A DNA stretch of 64,000 bases. It comes from Phylloscopus collybita. Its lineage: Eukaryota > Chordata > Aves > Passeriformes > Phylloscopidae. A model generated the notes under the pieces. That model did no database searches, was not told the origin of the DNA, and saw only the letters and a list, made by a program, of their open reading frames with translations. This document shows positions 33,501-48,500 of the stretch, piece by piece. A program made the translations under genes and the position numbers. The number at the start of each line of letters is the position of its first letter. Within the stretch, counting starts at the first letter, position 1. The stretch covers positions 4,049,501 to 4,113,500 of the forward strand of contig JAJNNQ010000013.1 of NCBI GenBank assembly GCA_027886175.1, given 5' to 3'.

Positions 33501-36500
33501 AGTTATCAAGCTTTTATTGGTCAATGTTGAAGAAGAAATATTCCAAGCCAAGAAGTCTCTGCTTCAAGCAGCAGCATCATTCCCCATGTATGGGAGAGTG
33601 CACTGTATAACTGGGGCTTTGCAGCAATTACCCTTCAAGTAAGTGAAATAAACTAAATAAGTTCTAACTCCATATTATAAGCAAAACATACTAAATGGGA
33701 AGTTGTAACTCCGTGTTTAAGTGGAAATGGAAGGGCTGTTAAGGAGAACAGAAAATCATGCAGTATTATTTATAAGGAAATCCAGTACCTGTGGCTTTTC
33801 AAACTCTTCCTGGCTGCTGCAGTGTGTGATACTTCTTTGTATGTGTTAAACTCAGCCTTAAGACTTTTCAATCTCTGCCTTATTTATAGTTTCCATAAAT
33901 GTAGTGTGCACAAGTGTTTGTAATTTTGATTCTTTCTTTTAAATATAATACTATTTTAATCCATGTTGTGATGTGTTTTTGTTGTGATTTTGGTTTTGAT
34001 TTTTTTTTCCTGAAGTAACTTGACACTGGTGTCTGAATGGAAGGAAGTGGTGACCAGGCTCATCCTGATGTCATACAACCTCTCTGCTGTAGTGTCACCA
34101 GTAGTACAGAGCTCATCACCAGAGGGTCTTATTCCAATGGACAGTGATCCAGGTAAAGAACCAAACAGAATCCCAGAAGAATTCTTTTCAGAGCTGATGC
34201 TCTTGAAGTTCTCTGTCTTGCAGTCATTCAGAACTAGACCAAGCACCCGTCCCTTTCAGCATCTCATTTTATGTCATAATTTTAGTTCACTCTTTTAATT
34301 TCTGATAATGTTTTCCTGACTTCTTTGCTAAAAAATCCACAAACGTTTGCAGACTGTGCTGTTGCATCTCTTTCAAAACAGGGCACTGTAAATTCAGGTT
34401 TTTTTCATCGATTGTTCTAATCACCATAGAACCTTGTTGTGGGTTTTCTTTTTAATGCCAGTAGCTTTCTTTTGTACTTGTACACCCAAAATGAATTACA
34501 TCAGTATAAAGAGCTGGAAGTAGAAGACAAAACTATCTTAAAAATATCCCTTTTGTTTAATGTGCAGAAAGTGCAGGTCGTCTGCAGATGATTCTGAACG
34601 AGATACAACCACAGGACACAAATGATTATTTTATGCAAACAAAAATTCTGAAAGAACACTGCGAAGAAGAATCTGAAAAGCTGGCTGACCAGGGGCCAAC
34701 GAAAAATATTTGCATGGAAATGAGAGGTAAATCCAAGGCTATATTAGTAATTAAATCGAGGTATTTTTTATAAAGAAGGCATTTTATGTGGATGATCAGT
34801 TTGGAAATTACTTGTGTAATGTTTCAGTTCTTACCTGTCAGAAGCTAGTTACCCATGGACATGGTATTAAAGACTAATTCACTGTACTTCTGGAAGATTG
34901 TGTTTATCTTTCTTAAGACACAAGTGAAAATTAGTTATCTTGATAATTGGCCTAGACTGTTGCCTTAACTGCACCGGCCAGGTAATCTTGAGCACCTTTT
35001 CCATCAAGCAATGCTTCTAAGGTATTTCTTGTTGAGAAGTGTTACAGTGATTTTCCTCTCCATGTACACGGGGCTAGTGGAGACTTTGTTCCTGCAACAC
35101 AACTTGTTGCATGACGTTACAGAAGCAGCAACTTCAGTTTGAAAGATGCCAGTGGTAAAATAGTAGGTAGTTATTTGTCTGTTTTAATGAATAGCAGCTA
35201 TGAAACTGAACCTTACCACGATAAAGAAATCTTAAACTTTGGCATCTTTAGTGTAGGCCAGAACAAATTTACAGAATATCCGTACATTTTAAAATTTAAT
35301 AGTTTATGCAAGCTTTTGGACTTCCTTTCCCCGGGTGCCTTTTCCGATGTTGGAAATAGTTTTGGCGGCGCCGCGCGTTCTCTCTCCCGAGGAGCGGTAA
35401 ACACCTGCGAGTGCCGCAGTGGCCACCAGGTGGCGCCGCTGTGTCACGAACGCCGCCTCCTGGCGGGAGGCGCCTGGGGAAGGTGCGGGGAGCGATGGAT
35501 GCGGGATGCCTGCCCACGGGATGCCTGCCCGCGGGATGCCTGCCCACGGGATGGGACATGTGTCTGCAGCTCGCTGTGCAGGGATATCGTCATTGTCACC
35601 GCAACACGTCTGCTCTTTAAAACAGCGCTGCCTTTGTACTGCTGCCTTTCGCAAGTGCGAGGAAGTAAAGCAGCTGTCGAGCAGGGAAAGCGGTTAGGGT
35701 CAACAAGATGAGTTATCTTTTGGGCAGGCAGGGTTAGAAATTTTAACACGGTTAATTGTGTTTTGTAACCTGTGTTTCGGGCTGTGTGAAGTTTAAATTA
35801 CACCCCTGCATCCGAGAACCTTGGGTTATACTATTGCACTTGTTCTTTTGTTTTTAAGGCAAAGACAGGCAAGTGTGTGATGTCACAGCTCAAATGGTGC
35901 TTGTGTGTTGCTGGAGAAGCATGAAGGAAGTATCTCTGCTCTTAGGGACACTGTGTAAACTTTTGCCTTCACAGACTACATCTTCAGATGGGTTGATTAC
36001 TGTAGAACAGGTAGGGAAATAATTTTAATTATAAAACCTGCCATTTCTTCTTGGGTGGTGGTGGTGCAAAGGCAATTTTCAGATTTTTTTTTTTTCTTAA
36101 ATCTGTGTTTTATTTGGGAAAAGTTGTGGGTTTTAAATTCCTTTTAATTGTCATGCCCTAAGGGTTGTCTTTGTTATACTTGGTTATCTGTTCTGTTTTG
36201 ATTCAGTGGTATTCAGAAAGCATAACTACAGTAGAAACAGATAAGTGAAGAAGTTATTATGCGTTACTAGCAAAATCATTCATTCTAATTGGGTTATTTA
36301 TGAGATGTGGGCAGTGTTTAGGGATACCAATGCCTGCCTGCCACCCACCCTGTTCTCTCTCTCTCAGGGTATATTAATGACTAGTAAAATTGCTAAAAAT
36401 CTTCTAAACTGACTTCATGGTCAGTTTCTTTTGTGTCATTTTAAACTGTACATATTCGGATTCTGCTTAAAGCTCTTCCTTAATTAGCCTTCAGAGTCAA

Positions 36501-39500
36501 GAGTTCTGGAAGTGAAGCATGCTGACTAGTCTTAGTCTTGTCTTCCTCCTATCCATTGTTATGAATAACTTGTATGTAATGTGACTGTATCTTTTTCCTC
36601 TGATTTTTTTTGATATGAGAGATCAGAAATGTTAATATGCCATCTGGGTCTCTTGCAGGGCTCTGAGTTCAGTGTTTACAAGAAATTAGATTACCACAGG
36701 CATTTATTTGGGAAATATTTTGTGTTTATTAAATTTCTGTTATAATTGATGACCTTTTCATTTCCATATGTTTCAACAAAACCAGTTTGCATAGAAGACT
36801 GAAATATGAAAGACCAACTACTTTTTAACCTCTTTTTCTTTCCAGCAGAAAACACCTAGGTAGTTTTTCCTTAGGTGTTAGAACTTCACATTTTAAAGCA
36901 AAAGATATTATTATGTACTGTAGATTTTATTTCTTACCTAATGCTGTGGTGCCATAGAAATAGTGTTGGTGTCTTTATTGTTGCATTGTCTCCAGTGCTC
37001 ATGTTTTCATCTGGTTAACAGCTGTGCTTGCACTGTTGCCGGGGTCTGGAGGGCAGATGAGAGAACAGATATGCACTTCCACCATTATGTTCCTTAATCT
37101 GCACCAAGTCAAAGAGGAATTGGTGTTTTAGAATGAGTCAGTTCTAGATGGAGCATCTCTGGTTTTGGAAAGCAGATGTTGATGGGTGCTCTTTCAGAAA
37201 TAATGTATTAGGAAGGGGCTGGACTTCTATGGTCCCTTGTGGGTCCCTTTCAGCTCAGGAGTTTTTGTGATTCTATAAAGATATCTTCTTTTCCTAGAGA
37301 TGCCTCTTCAGCTTGTTCATGCTTCAGACATCTTCCTGTAAAACAAAAGGCCTACATTCTCATTTGAAGAATGCTAATGGATGAGAAGTCAGTTTGAAAT
37401 ACTGATTTTCCTTGCAAGGAAATACATAAAGAAAAATGCAGGCATTTTCTCTATACTTTTGTAACTTTAGGTCATTACAGTGTTTTGTACAAAAAAAGGG
37501 GAGTTTCATCAGAAATGAAATGTCAATGCCTTAACTGCTGGGGCTTCAGACTTATTAAACACTTTTCAGTGTTGACATAAGCAAACTGGATTTTGTTATC
37601 TTATGCATGTAGAACTTTTCTTTCAAGTTGCCCGTTCTTTTTCTTCGTTTTGTAACTGTTGGAAGAGATTCAAGAATACAGAGAACGAAAACTTTGAGAG
37701 AAACCTTGGCCAACTTGCCTTGAGCCAGGGCTAAGTAATTGTTGAGAAAAATCTGGTAGCACCTCTTGGCCAGTGTGTGTCATCCTGGCAAACCTTCCTC
37801 CTGTTGTACTGTGCCTCACATCTAGGTCAGTAACCGTGTTGAACTGGATCAATGCTGTCGTAATTTATTCACCCAGAAGATCACAAGGAGTGTTGAATTT
37901 GCCTGCAGTCTTCTAATTGATTGTACCTGTTTTTTTTAATGGAGCATGCAGATGGAAAGGCAGTGTCTTACAGTGCTGCTGTGCTTTAGGAGGTGGCACA
38001 GCAGAGCTGCTTCCTGGCAGGCAGTGTGATGCTTGGGGGCTGCTCTTTGCAGCAGTGGTGCTGCTTGTTGTGCTGTGTCCCTGTGGGGCAGAGGTTGGCA
38101 GGGAGGCAGCTCCTGTGTGATACGTGATTGTTGTTTGTAGGAAGTTGGGACAACATCAGATTTGCACTCTCCTTGTCTTTTGAGTAGGAGATTGGGTTTT
38201 TGTGGCAGCCTTCAAAACATCTACAACAGCTATTTTACATGGTGGCCTTGCCTTTAGAAATAATAGACATAGGAAGTGCAGAGTATAGCTGGAGGAATCT
38301 CTATTCAAATGCATAATATACTTCTCTTTTTCCATCCAATCCTAAAAGTCCAGAGATGGCTCTGATGGCTCAGAGCTCTGCTGGTAAGAAAATCAACAGT
38401 ATCATGTAACCACCAGAAAATAGAAAGAATCTAATAAAGATTCTTTGTTGCTTTTGTCATATGACATGCAAATCGTTGATGCTCCAAGTCTGGAGGAACA
38501 TTTAGCTCTTCCTCAAACTCCTGTTTGTCTCACCTGGGAAGTTTCAAGTCAATTTTGGGAGATAAGCTTGCCAGAGCTGTGTACCAAAGTGAAAAGAAGC
38601 AGGCAGCAGAAGTAAGGACTTAGTTGTCCCATGGTCTCTGTTAATCTTTTGGAATATCTTGGAGAGAATTTACATCTTGAATACACAGATCCTTGCCCTC
38701 AACAGCAAGTGTGGCCCTGTATGTTGTTGATTGTTGAATTAGTAAGATTCACCTGTTATATTCTAAATTTCTGACCAAGAGCTGAGTTATGGTAGCATTG
38801 CTTCTAGCCTGTGAGTTTAGGAAAGACTCTTGGAAGTAAATTTTAAATAAGGGCATTAAGTATGTGCTATGTATTTTAAACAAATTAAGTGGGAAGTTTG
38901 ATTTAGACCTTGAAAGTTGATGAGAATTAAAAGAAAAAAACCCAGCAAAAAAGACAGCCTATGCTTTGTGGAATGGGATTGTGTGGATCTGTAAAATTCC
39001 AAACAGATTTAAAAGCTTTGTATTGTAATAGAGCTCTAGAAAATAACTATAAATGAAAGCTTAGCTATCACATTTACAATTTTAATGTTTTTAAAAATAG
39101 CTCACATTACTACAACGTCACCTTCATTTTAAAATTGTTTCTAATGGTCAACAGCAATTTCATGTTAGAAATTTGTATTTGTCTGTGTATTACCTAATCT
39201 GATGTCCCTTCGGAACAATTTTTGGAGTTTGAATTTCATATCCTAAATATTTTTCAGAATTTTTTTTCCTGCTATACTGCTTTAGTTAACCTTTTCTTTA
39301 GGGTTTTAGGCAAGAGTGTAGGCAAACAAGAAGGATTCTGCATTTGTTTCCCCTGAAAACCAGAGTTGTCACTTTCTTCTCTTAAAATCTGAGTATGTCC
39401 CTCATGGACAAATAACCAATTCCATGTCCTTTATACTTTTGGACTTTTTAAAAAAATGTAGAATTACCCCCTTAACCTAAAAAAATGAGTATCATATTTG

Positions 39501-42500
39501 CTATCCTTAAAGTAAGTGGTTGCTTTTTATAGGACTTCTAATTGTTTTTTGCTTCTGCCAGTAACCCTTCCAAGCCAGGGGAGTATTGCTGCTTTGAACT
39601 GCAAAATATTTGCATATCTAAATAAATTATGTATTTGTAATTTCAAATGGCTTAGTAACTTTTTCTTTCCTTTTTAGGTTAAAAATATTGGTGATTACTT
39701 TAAACATCATCTTCTGCAATCAAGGCACAGGGGTGCATTTGAATTGGCATATGCTGGCTTCGTGCAACTTACAGAAAAGCTTTCCAGGTAGAAGATGGGC
39801 AGCTTACTGTGTTTTTAATAAAAGTTTTACCAAATTTTGGCATAGATCCTGAAACTGGCTGTGCAGGAAAATCCTTGCTTTCATGTGGATTTTATTTAAG
39901 TTTGGTGTAGGCAGGATTATGACAGTTACATGATGTCTGTGACTTGGACTAGAGTACTTATGGTTAGAGATGGTGCTTAGGCATTGAAAAATGATACAGA
40001 CATATAATGCTTACTGCATTTTTCTTCATTTCTGGCATGTTAGTTTCCTGAACAGCTCTTGAAAGCTCGTGGGAAAAGTAGGAGTGTAGAGTTCTTCCAT
40101 CTCGTTCCCCTTTTCTGGTCCTTTATGAAAACGTATCCCAGACTTTTTTCTTTAGCCAGGACATTTTCTTGGAACCTTCTCTTACCTGTCACTGGGTTGG
40201 TTGTTGTGACATTTGGAAGACTACCTGACAGTGATACGCACTCTGGCTTTTTTCTTTGCCCTTGTAACTTTATAGCTTCCTAGAAGAACTAAATGAACAG
40301 AATTGTCCTGAGGTCTGGGCAAGATCATTGGAATTTCCATTACATGCTTAGCTACTGATTTCAAGTGCTGGTTGTGTTTCTTTGTGGTATACAGTGTTTA
40401 TACCCCATCCATGTTTTAATAAGACAAATTAAAATTTCTACTGACTAGGTAGAGTTTGGTAGGCTTTTTTGGTCGTTGTTTTTCTTTTTAAATATGAAAG
40501 ACCAGTCAGATTTTCAATTTGAAGTACTTGTATTTTCACACCAATGCCAGGTTAAGTAATGTCCCCCTTTTGCCCCACATCAGCCAGTTTGAGGTGCAGA
40601 TCTATTTCTTCTTTATTTCATCCTGGAAACAGTTTTGGTGCTTTTAATACAGACTGGCTGGCTTATCAGGTTCACTGTGTGTCCCCTCAGAAAATTTTCT
40701 CAAGAGAACTGAGGCTTGGTCTCTGCTAGAGGATGCTGGGGGAGGCTGCTGCATCCATGTACCAGCACTGCTGCAGTAATGGTATTGACAGGTGCTGGTG
40801 TTCATTCTGTGTGCCAGTGGGATGTTAAACTGCATGCCATGATTCTCTTGGTGGTCTCTGGTCCCAAGGTACCCTGTTTTCTTTCAGGTGATAGCAATCT
40901 GAGGGGTTTCACATTGGCCTGAGGAGTTTGTTGAGCACTCACACAACCTTGCTTTACACTTGGTTGTTTACTCAAAAAGGAAAAAAAGAAACTCACTGCT
41001 TATCTTTTTACCTGTCCCTGTGTTTTATGTACAGTTGTTTGGATATTGGGATGTTCTTATAAACCATGAAAACTTGGCTCAGGAAGTTCTAAGGTGATGC
41101 AAGTTTTCTCCCATCAACGTGAAGAGAGAATCTGCCCATCAGAGTAATAGAGTTTAAAAACAAACAAACAAACAACCAAAACAATCAGACCTTTTACTAC
41201 CATGAGTCTGTTTGAGAGGAGAATGGAGGTAATCCAAACAGGTACAGCCCCACTGGTCTGATCTCAGTCAATATGCAGGACTGTTGTAGCAAAGACAAAG
41301 TAAAAAGCAGGAAATAATGGAAAGCATAGAAAATGTGCAGTCAGTTTATAGCAGACTCGCTGTTTTTCTTTGATTTTTAGTTTTTAAATTTCTTTTAAAA
41401 GCTGAGCAAATAGAGTAGAGCAAATCTACCCAGACTTTGGAGAAGTTGCTGATGTGTTTGTTGCCTTTCCTGTTTTCTGCCATTGTATTTAATGGAGCAC
41501 AATCCACTTAACAGCAGCCTTATGTTAGATTGAAAAATGAAGAGCCAAGCCCAAGAGAACTCTTCTTGCCTGAAAATTACTCAAACATTAAGTGATATGT
41601 ATGTATCATCCAAAATAAGAGCCCTCCAAATTAAGGATGTTTCCTCTTCTCAATTAGCAGTTGTTACAATTTGTTTGGTTATCCATACTGCCTAGCATTT
41701 TTCAAGTTAAGGTATTTCAAGTAGAGCAAGTGTTCCTTTGGGAAAAAAGATTTATACGAACTGGAGAGCAGCTCTGTGGACATACATTCATTTGAATGAA
41801 AGACAATATTTTCCAGGAACTACAGGTCTCAAGGTTGATATTTTCATTTAAAACAAAGGAGAAAGGAGACTGATACCAGAACAGGAAATGACTCTTTGAT
41901 TTGGTACTCCTGGGATACAAGGAGTATTTTGAGTCTCTCCTCCAAAGGGGGCGAATTAAGTCTCGGTGGATGCAGCTGCCTTGCAGGTCTGCTGATTATC
42001 ATGGAGGCTTTCCATGACCCCTGGTGCAGCTGGGGGCTCCATTCTGCAAGTGAATCTCAACTGGCCAGCCTCTCTCCATAGCTGAGAGGCTCATGGGCAG
42101 TCTTGAAGCATGTGTGTCAGAATCTGTATTAATTTACTGCTGTGTCCACAAATGCCAGAGGAGAAAGCTTTTGTCTGGGACAGCTTATAGTAATGTGCAG
42201 CGTAGCGCGATTCCTTGTTGAACAGGATTGAACTTGAGATGTGCAGAAGCATCCCTGACACTTGAATTTGTTCTTTCTGTAAAACACTGACAAATCTGTC
42301 ACTAAGACTGTGCCAGATCCTTTTCCCAGGCATTTTTGAATGACTCCAGTTGAGCACAGTCCTTCACTTATTTATAGCTAAGCACTTTTTTAAAACTTTA
42401 TGCTGCAGTGTCTTTTATCTGAGATTGCTTTTAGCTGTACAACCCTTAAACACCAGTCTTTATAAGAACCAAGAGCAGACTTTTTTTCTGGACAGAATGA

Positions 42501-45500
42501 TGGTATTCAGAACTGTTTGAGTTAGTGGTGGAAGAAAAATATTTCCTCTGCAGAGATTTCTTACCGAAGATGAAATTGATCTGTCTTGAAATTTGGATGT
42601 AAATTGCTGAGTGTGCTCTAATATGCAAGTTACCATTCTTCTGTTTCCCTGTTGATACTCCTTCTGGGAGTGTAGTGCTGCCTTTGTCATGCCTGCTTAA
42701 TGTTGCCTGCAGCTGCACCTTCAGCAAACCATTCAGTTACATAACAAGCAACATTCATATCACTGAAAGAAGCAATGTGTTTTTAAAAAGAGTATTTCCT
42801 GTCAGAGGGCTGGAGAAATTAAAAAAATGCTCATTTGATCTGATAACATGGTGGTTCAGAGAAGTCAGAAATCTCTTTTAAACTTGAATCTCCTGTAATT
42901 CTTATTACTCAAGCAATTCCTCTGTCCCAAAAGACATTTTGCCTGCTTTGGGTTTCTTTTATTCAGTGATCTCTTTGCTGAGAGATCAGGTAGGTTTCTG
43001 GAAATCTGAAATGGTATTGCATAGCTATGGATAGGGTAAGGTTTGGGAAGAGTAGTATCATACAGCACGATGTGTTTATTCAGGAATAATTTATTTTGAA
43101 CACTTCTAAATTTTTGGTTGGAACTTAAACATGGTGAGCACTGTTTTAGGGCATGCAGTAAGTTAGGTCCATAATAGTTTTCTAGAAAATTGTAATTTAC
43201 TAAAAGAAAGATAAAGATAAAAATCATGCTTTTGTTTTAAAAATGTTTAATCTGTCGGTATCAGTGGAAATTACTTATCTGTACCTAGTCAGTGTCTGAT
43301 CTTCTGCAGTATTTCTTTTGGGGAACTGGGAATAGACCCCTGCTAATCCTTTGCAGAAAACTCTGCTTCTATCTCATTTTGTTCTCTGAAGTGACTGTAA
43401 CTCTTTGCTTTCCCAGCCTGCTATAATCTGCCAAGAAGACTTGTAAAATGGAAATATCACTAATGGACTTTCTAGTGAAACCTACCAAAATCAATAACTG
43501 AAAAGCAAATAATTTTTCAGGAAAAGTGTAATCACAGATGTGAAGGAAAGAGTGTTGAAGGCAGAGAAAGAAAGAGGGGGAGAAAACTATTCTTATATAT
43601 TGAGATGCTTGCAGCCTTAGGAAATACATGACATAAGGAAGTATGAGATACCATGTTAAGGCACTGCTCAGGTTGAAGATGTATTAATTTTTAACATTGT
43701 TCATATTTTCCCTCCCATTTCTTTTCCTGCTTGGCGTGAGAGAGAAATGGGGTAATGATATTGTCTTTCTGAAATTTTGAAGCCACCCAAGGTTCTCTCT
43801 GCTCTGCTTTACTGATAGAGAAACCTCAAACCCTTCTCAATGCACCTGTATAATCTGGAAGACTTTGTTTCATATTGAGCAGATGCTATGAAAAGGAGGA
43901 TGCAAGTGGAAGGACTTCATAGTTTCAGAGGAGTTGTTCTTAAAAGCAAACTTATAACTTGAATAGTAATGTGTTTCTGAGCTTAGATTCTGGTCTGAGA
44001 AGTATCAGGGGCAGTATTGTGTCTATAAAAAATGGGAATCACATTACTTACGTGAAAAAGCGTTTATTTACATGAATACTGCAGGCCTGTTGAGAGAGAA
44101 AAAAATGGTGAAAGAAATCCAATTTTTTCCCTAGATAGGAACTGCTTACAGTGACTGGAAGCACTGCATTCTTGATAGACACATGTAGAAAAATGCTTTT
44201 GGTCATGGGATGGTTTATGCCACAAGGCACTTGCATCCAGGAAGGCCAAATTCAAGACTGACCCATTGTTAACACACCATTTATTTCAGATAGGAGAAAA
44301 TACAGATATATGACTTAGGGAGAGGGGTTTAGCTTTAACTTAGGATTGCCAGGTTTTTACTCATTAATACCAGTTTTTACTCACAGAAGGGGTTTGGGAC
44401 ATGTATGAAGCTGTTTTGACTGACAGATGAACAGACAGAAGATTGTGGATTATACTTAATGTATTGCATCTTAAGTAATTTGTGTATCAACTGACTATTA
44501 TATTTTCATTATCAACAGTATTTGTTTGATCTGGTAGAAATAATTACTATTTCATTCTGGAAAATGACATTTGATCTTGAGGCTTTAATTTTTTTTATTG
44601 TAAAGCTTCGTTATTCTTACAATTTAGGGCCACCTGCTTCTTATGACAATATTCTTCTTGCCAGACCACAAGGAGACAGAGCTGCCAAATGGAAGGGAGT
44701 AGTCATCTCCATTGCAAAGTCAATAGTCTCTAATGTTTCTAACTCTACAGCAGTAACTCTTTCACCTCCCAATAAATAAAAGTGCATTGGGGGGTGACTG
44801 AACAAGGTAGAATTACTTGTGGCAGGATCAAAGCAATATGGCTTTAAGGAAGTCTGAAGTTTATTTGTCTTCAGTATGCTTCTCCTCTTTCTACTAATAT
44901 TGAGAGGAGAAAAATCCCTCAGTTTACTTAAGAATAAAATATTCAGTGTGCTACATAGCAACTTCTAAATATTTCCTTAATGCTTTACTTTGTGCTCCTC
45001 TGCACCCCAGCAGATGTAGGTATTTCTCGTGGGGTGTTTGTGTTAATACTAAGATAACATACTGAAGAGAGATGAGCACTGTTCTCTGCAGGATTGAGTG
45101 GAGGCATTTAAATTCTGCTTAGCTAGGGAGGTAAGACCAGGTGCCTCCATGATCAGAAGGAGCAGATTTTGCAGAATGCGTTGATGTGGATGAAGAGAAC
45201 TGCAAAGTTGTGTCTTAACTGCTCAGACTCACGGAGGAGATCCTTGAGAAGTCTGGTGTGGTCTCAGTCCTAGAGTTGTATCCTCGTGGTGTATCCAAAA
45301 GTGAGCAAAGGAATGCATCCTGAAAGTAAGCAAGGGCAAGCCACTTCTCAGCAAAAGAAAGAGTAGTTAAAGAAAAGAGAACTCACTGTGAGTTTCCAGC
45401 TTAATCTGATTGCTTCTGTCATAGGTTTGGGGCAGGAAGTGACTTTCTTTTATGCCATGGTACAAGGTGACGTATGGCTTGTGAAGCCCAGTTCCTCTTG

Positions 45501-48500
45501 AACTCTGGACTGGTGGTTTGCATTCTGACTGCCCTTTTGAAGAGGTGCTGCCCTTAAAACATGGGGGGAATACCTGGCAGCAGTGTAGAAAATGTGGTGG
45601 AAATCCTGCAGGAATTACTGAAGAGTAAGAAGTGTCCTGTGTCTTCTGCTGACCTGTCTGGTACTTCCTGTGACCACAGTTTTCTGCATTACTAATTTTC
45701 TGGGTTTTTTTGTGAAATAAGTGTGCAGATTAAAGCCTCATTTATTGTTCATGATCAGGTTTTTAGCCAATGTAAATTCTTGCTTTAATAAGAGGAGTAT
45801 GAAGAAGGGAATATATGCACACCTTCCATTAGATATTGATTTTCATATCAGTACTTGCTGCCTTTTACCTTTTCTTTTACCTTTTACCTTTTCTTTATTT
45901 CAGTCACCCAGGTAGAAAACTTGATTGTAGTCTTACCATAGGGTCTCACTACTTAATCATGAATTTAATGATAGTTTATATTTTTAGGTAAGGCAAGTCC
46001 TGCATGGTTGAGATAATTGTAGTTGTATTGCCCACAGTGATGAATTATTTCTTCTGCTCTGAATCATGTGTCAAACCAGTGTGACAGGTTTTAAAAACAA
46101 TGTCCTGTTAATAGAAATGATCCTTTTGGAACATTGACATAAGATTAATGAGCTGGTGTTGCACACTGAATGTGGTACATTTCATGGAACTGAGCAGCAC
46201 CAGTAATTGAAGCAGACTTGAGTTTTTCCTTGTCCTTGGAAGTCCTTTGCCTTTCAGGCAATGCAGAGTTTTCTAACTGCAGAGGAGGAGTATTTGATGA
46301 TAGGAGAGCAATTTAGGTGCTTTATAAAAAGCTTGACTTAGTATTGAAAAGAGCACTGTGTCTTGTTTTCATTCCTTCCATTGCTCTGAGGTCTGCAGGG
46401 TTATTTACATGATGTGTACTTACTTTGAGGGGCTTCAGTTTCAGTTTGTCTGGTTGCAAACATAATTATTAGTGTAAGGGTCATGCATCAGCTACTGTGT
46501 AGCAACAAAGATATGAATTTGTGAAGTGTCACTTCCTACACAGTGGCTGATGTGCATATGTCTTTGTTTTTTTTCTCCAGAACATGGTAATAATTCTTGG
46601 CAGAAGAGAATTGTTGCAACGTGGAAGCACAGAACCTTGTTTTCTGTTCAGTTAAATACATTTCGCTAGTGGCACTTAACAAGTAGGGTTAATATAGTTA
46701 ACAAAATTAATTACAATGTACAATTAAAATGTACAGTTTTTTAAATTCATCTTAATTTGTAATAAATATCTGTTTATGTGCTTGGAGATGTTAACATACA
46801 GTAAGAACTACTTCTTAAGGTCACTAAATGCTTTCTTTGATTTTGTCCTTTTTTTATTCACTTGTTTCATGTTTCTTATGTGTCTGTTTGATGTAGATGT
46901 AACAATGAGCGTCTGCACAAGATGCCAGAGCACTGGCTAAGCTGTGTGTTAGAAGAAATCAAATCTTGTGATCCTTCTTCCACACTGTGTGCAACCAGAA
47001 GGAGTGCAGGAATTCCATTCTACATACAGGTACCAGCTAATGTCACTGCCTCAGATTTAAATGTATTCTTCAGAAAGGACATTTAAAAAGGAAATTACGT
47101 TGTGGTTTTGTTTTTCTCCCCAATCTAACCCCTTTGGACCAAAAAGTTTATTTTTCTTTTTTTTTTTTAATACAGACTTTGTCTCTGTGTGGAACCAAGA
47201 AGCTGTTTGTAGTTAAACCATGTTTGGCACCACAGTTCTATTGACTCTTGAGATTTTTGTTTATGGTAGTATTTCTAAAGACTGTGTTTAGGTTTTGTGT
47301 TACAACTGTAATAATTTTGTTAAATTCATAGATTAATTCACCAATTAAGTTAGGCTTTGTTAACCATGTAACTATGTGCTACTTCAGTGCAAAGAGGGAC
47401 GGTGGTGAAATATGAACAGATTTTGACAGAACTGTAAAACGATGACTTATTAAATACTGCAAAGAACTTGGGAAGGCCACTCAACAGCAATAGAGCACAA
47501 GTAATAGTGTCACACTAACGAATGTTGACTGGCAGTCTCAAGTGCAATGAAAAGAGTGGATTACTGAAGTCTTCTCTCTGTGAACGTGTTGCCATGCTCC
47601 CACATCCATCCCAGTCCCTGTGTTACCTTCAGCTCCATTAATCCCAGCTTCTTTGACTTCTGCCAAGTGCAGAACTGATGGCAGGATGGCAGTGTTTTAT
47701 CTCTGCTTGAAGTGTCACCTCTTGCTGAGTGCCCCACATTAGTATGCAGCAGCTCACCTACATCCTTGTGGGGTCAGTCGCTGCAAAGATGGGTTTGCAG
47801 ATTACACTTCACCTATTTTTCATTCCTTTGCTCCTTAAAGCAGCCATATTTGCTTTCCCCTAAATTAACCTCCATGATCTTGATTTCCAACCAGTTTTCT
47901 GTGACAGGAGTCCAAGAGTAACTCTCGGATTTGTAGTTTTCTCCACTCTCTGAAGTACAGTCTCGAGCACGTTCCAAGGATCTGAGGGACTGCTGGGAGC
48001 AAGCTCTCTGCCAGAATAATTCATCTTGCTTGTTTTCCACTCTGAGTTTGCTCTGAGAAAGTTGAGGCAGCCAGCTTCTGTCTGACCTCTTATGTCAGTC
48101 ACAGCCTGCTCCTGGCTTTGCTAGATGTGTGTGCAAGGCAGCAGAGAGCAGAAGAGGGCCACTGGTTTTAGAGACATTTTCCTCTTCAGTTTCAGCAGTT
48201 AAATACCTTTCTCACTTCTAAGAGTAAGTTGTCTGCAGAAGGAATTCGGTGATTTCATGTGTTCTGGTTTCCCCATTCACATCACACAGCTTGAATCTGG
48301 TGGACATTATCTAGTTTTAATCTTAACAATGTGGAAAAAAACCCCATGTTTGAATCAGTTTTTTTTTGTAAAGGACTGGGTGGACCCAGTGATATCCCAC
48401 TGCAGAAAACGTGTAGTTTACAGTTGGCCTACTGGCCCCCCAGGACAAAGTTTGCACTGTGCCACAGCTCCATGGATAAACAGGTCAGAGGCTGGTTTTT

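Larger units (their letters stand above)
35330..35700. promoter_or_regulatory. Intronic CpG island in THADA
   Basis: A GC- and CpG-rich island of about 370 bases within the intron between coding exons 19 and 20, surrounded by AT-rich sequence. It holds a near-consensus CTCF site (35420-35438) and a 15-bp tandem repeat (35502-35553). It may be a CTCF-bound element or an internal or antisense promoter. Open frames through it on both strands are non-conserved and follow from stop-poor sequence. I could not assign it to a repeat family. Confidence 0.6.

Noticed and set aside
35139..35749. Open frames including 190 codons (plus) and 101-116 codons (minus)
   Set aside because: They span an AT-rich/CpG-island junction and the 15-bp repeat, with no homology and no splice support.
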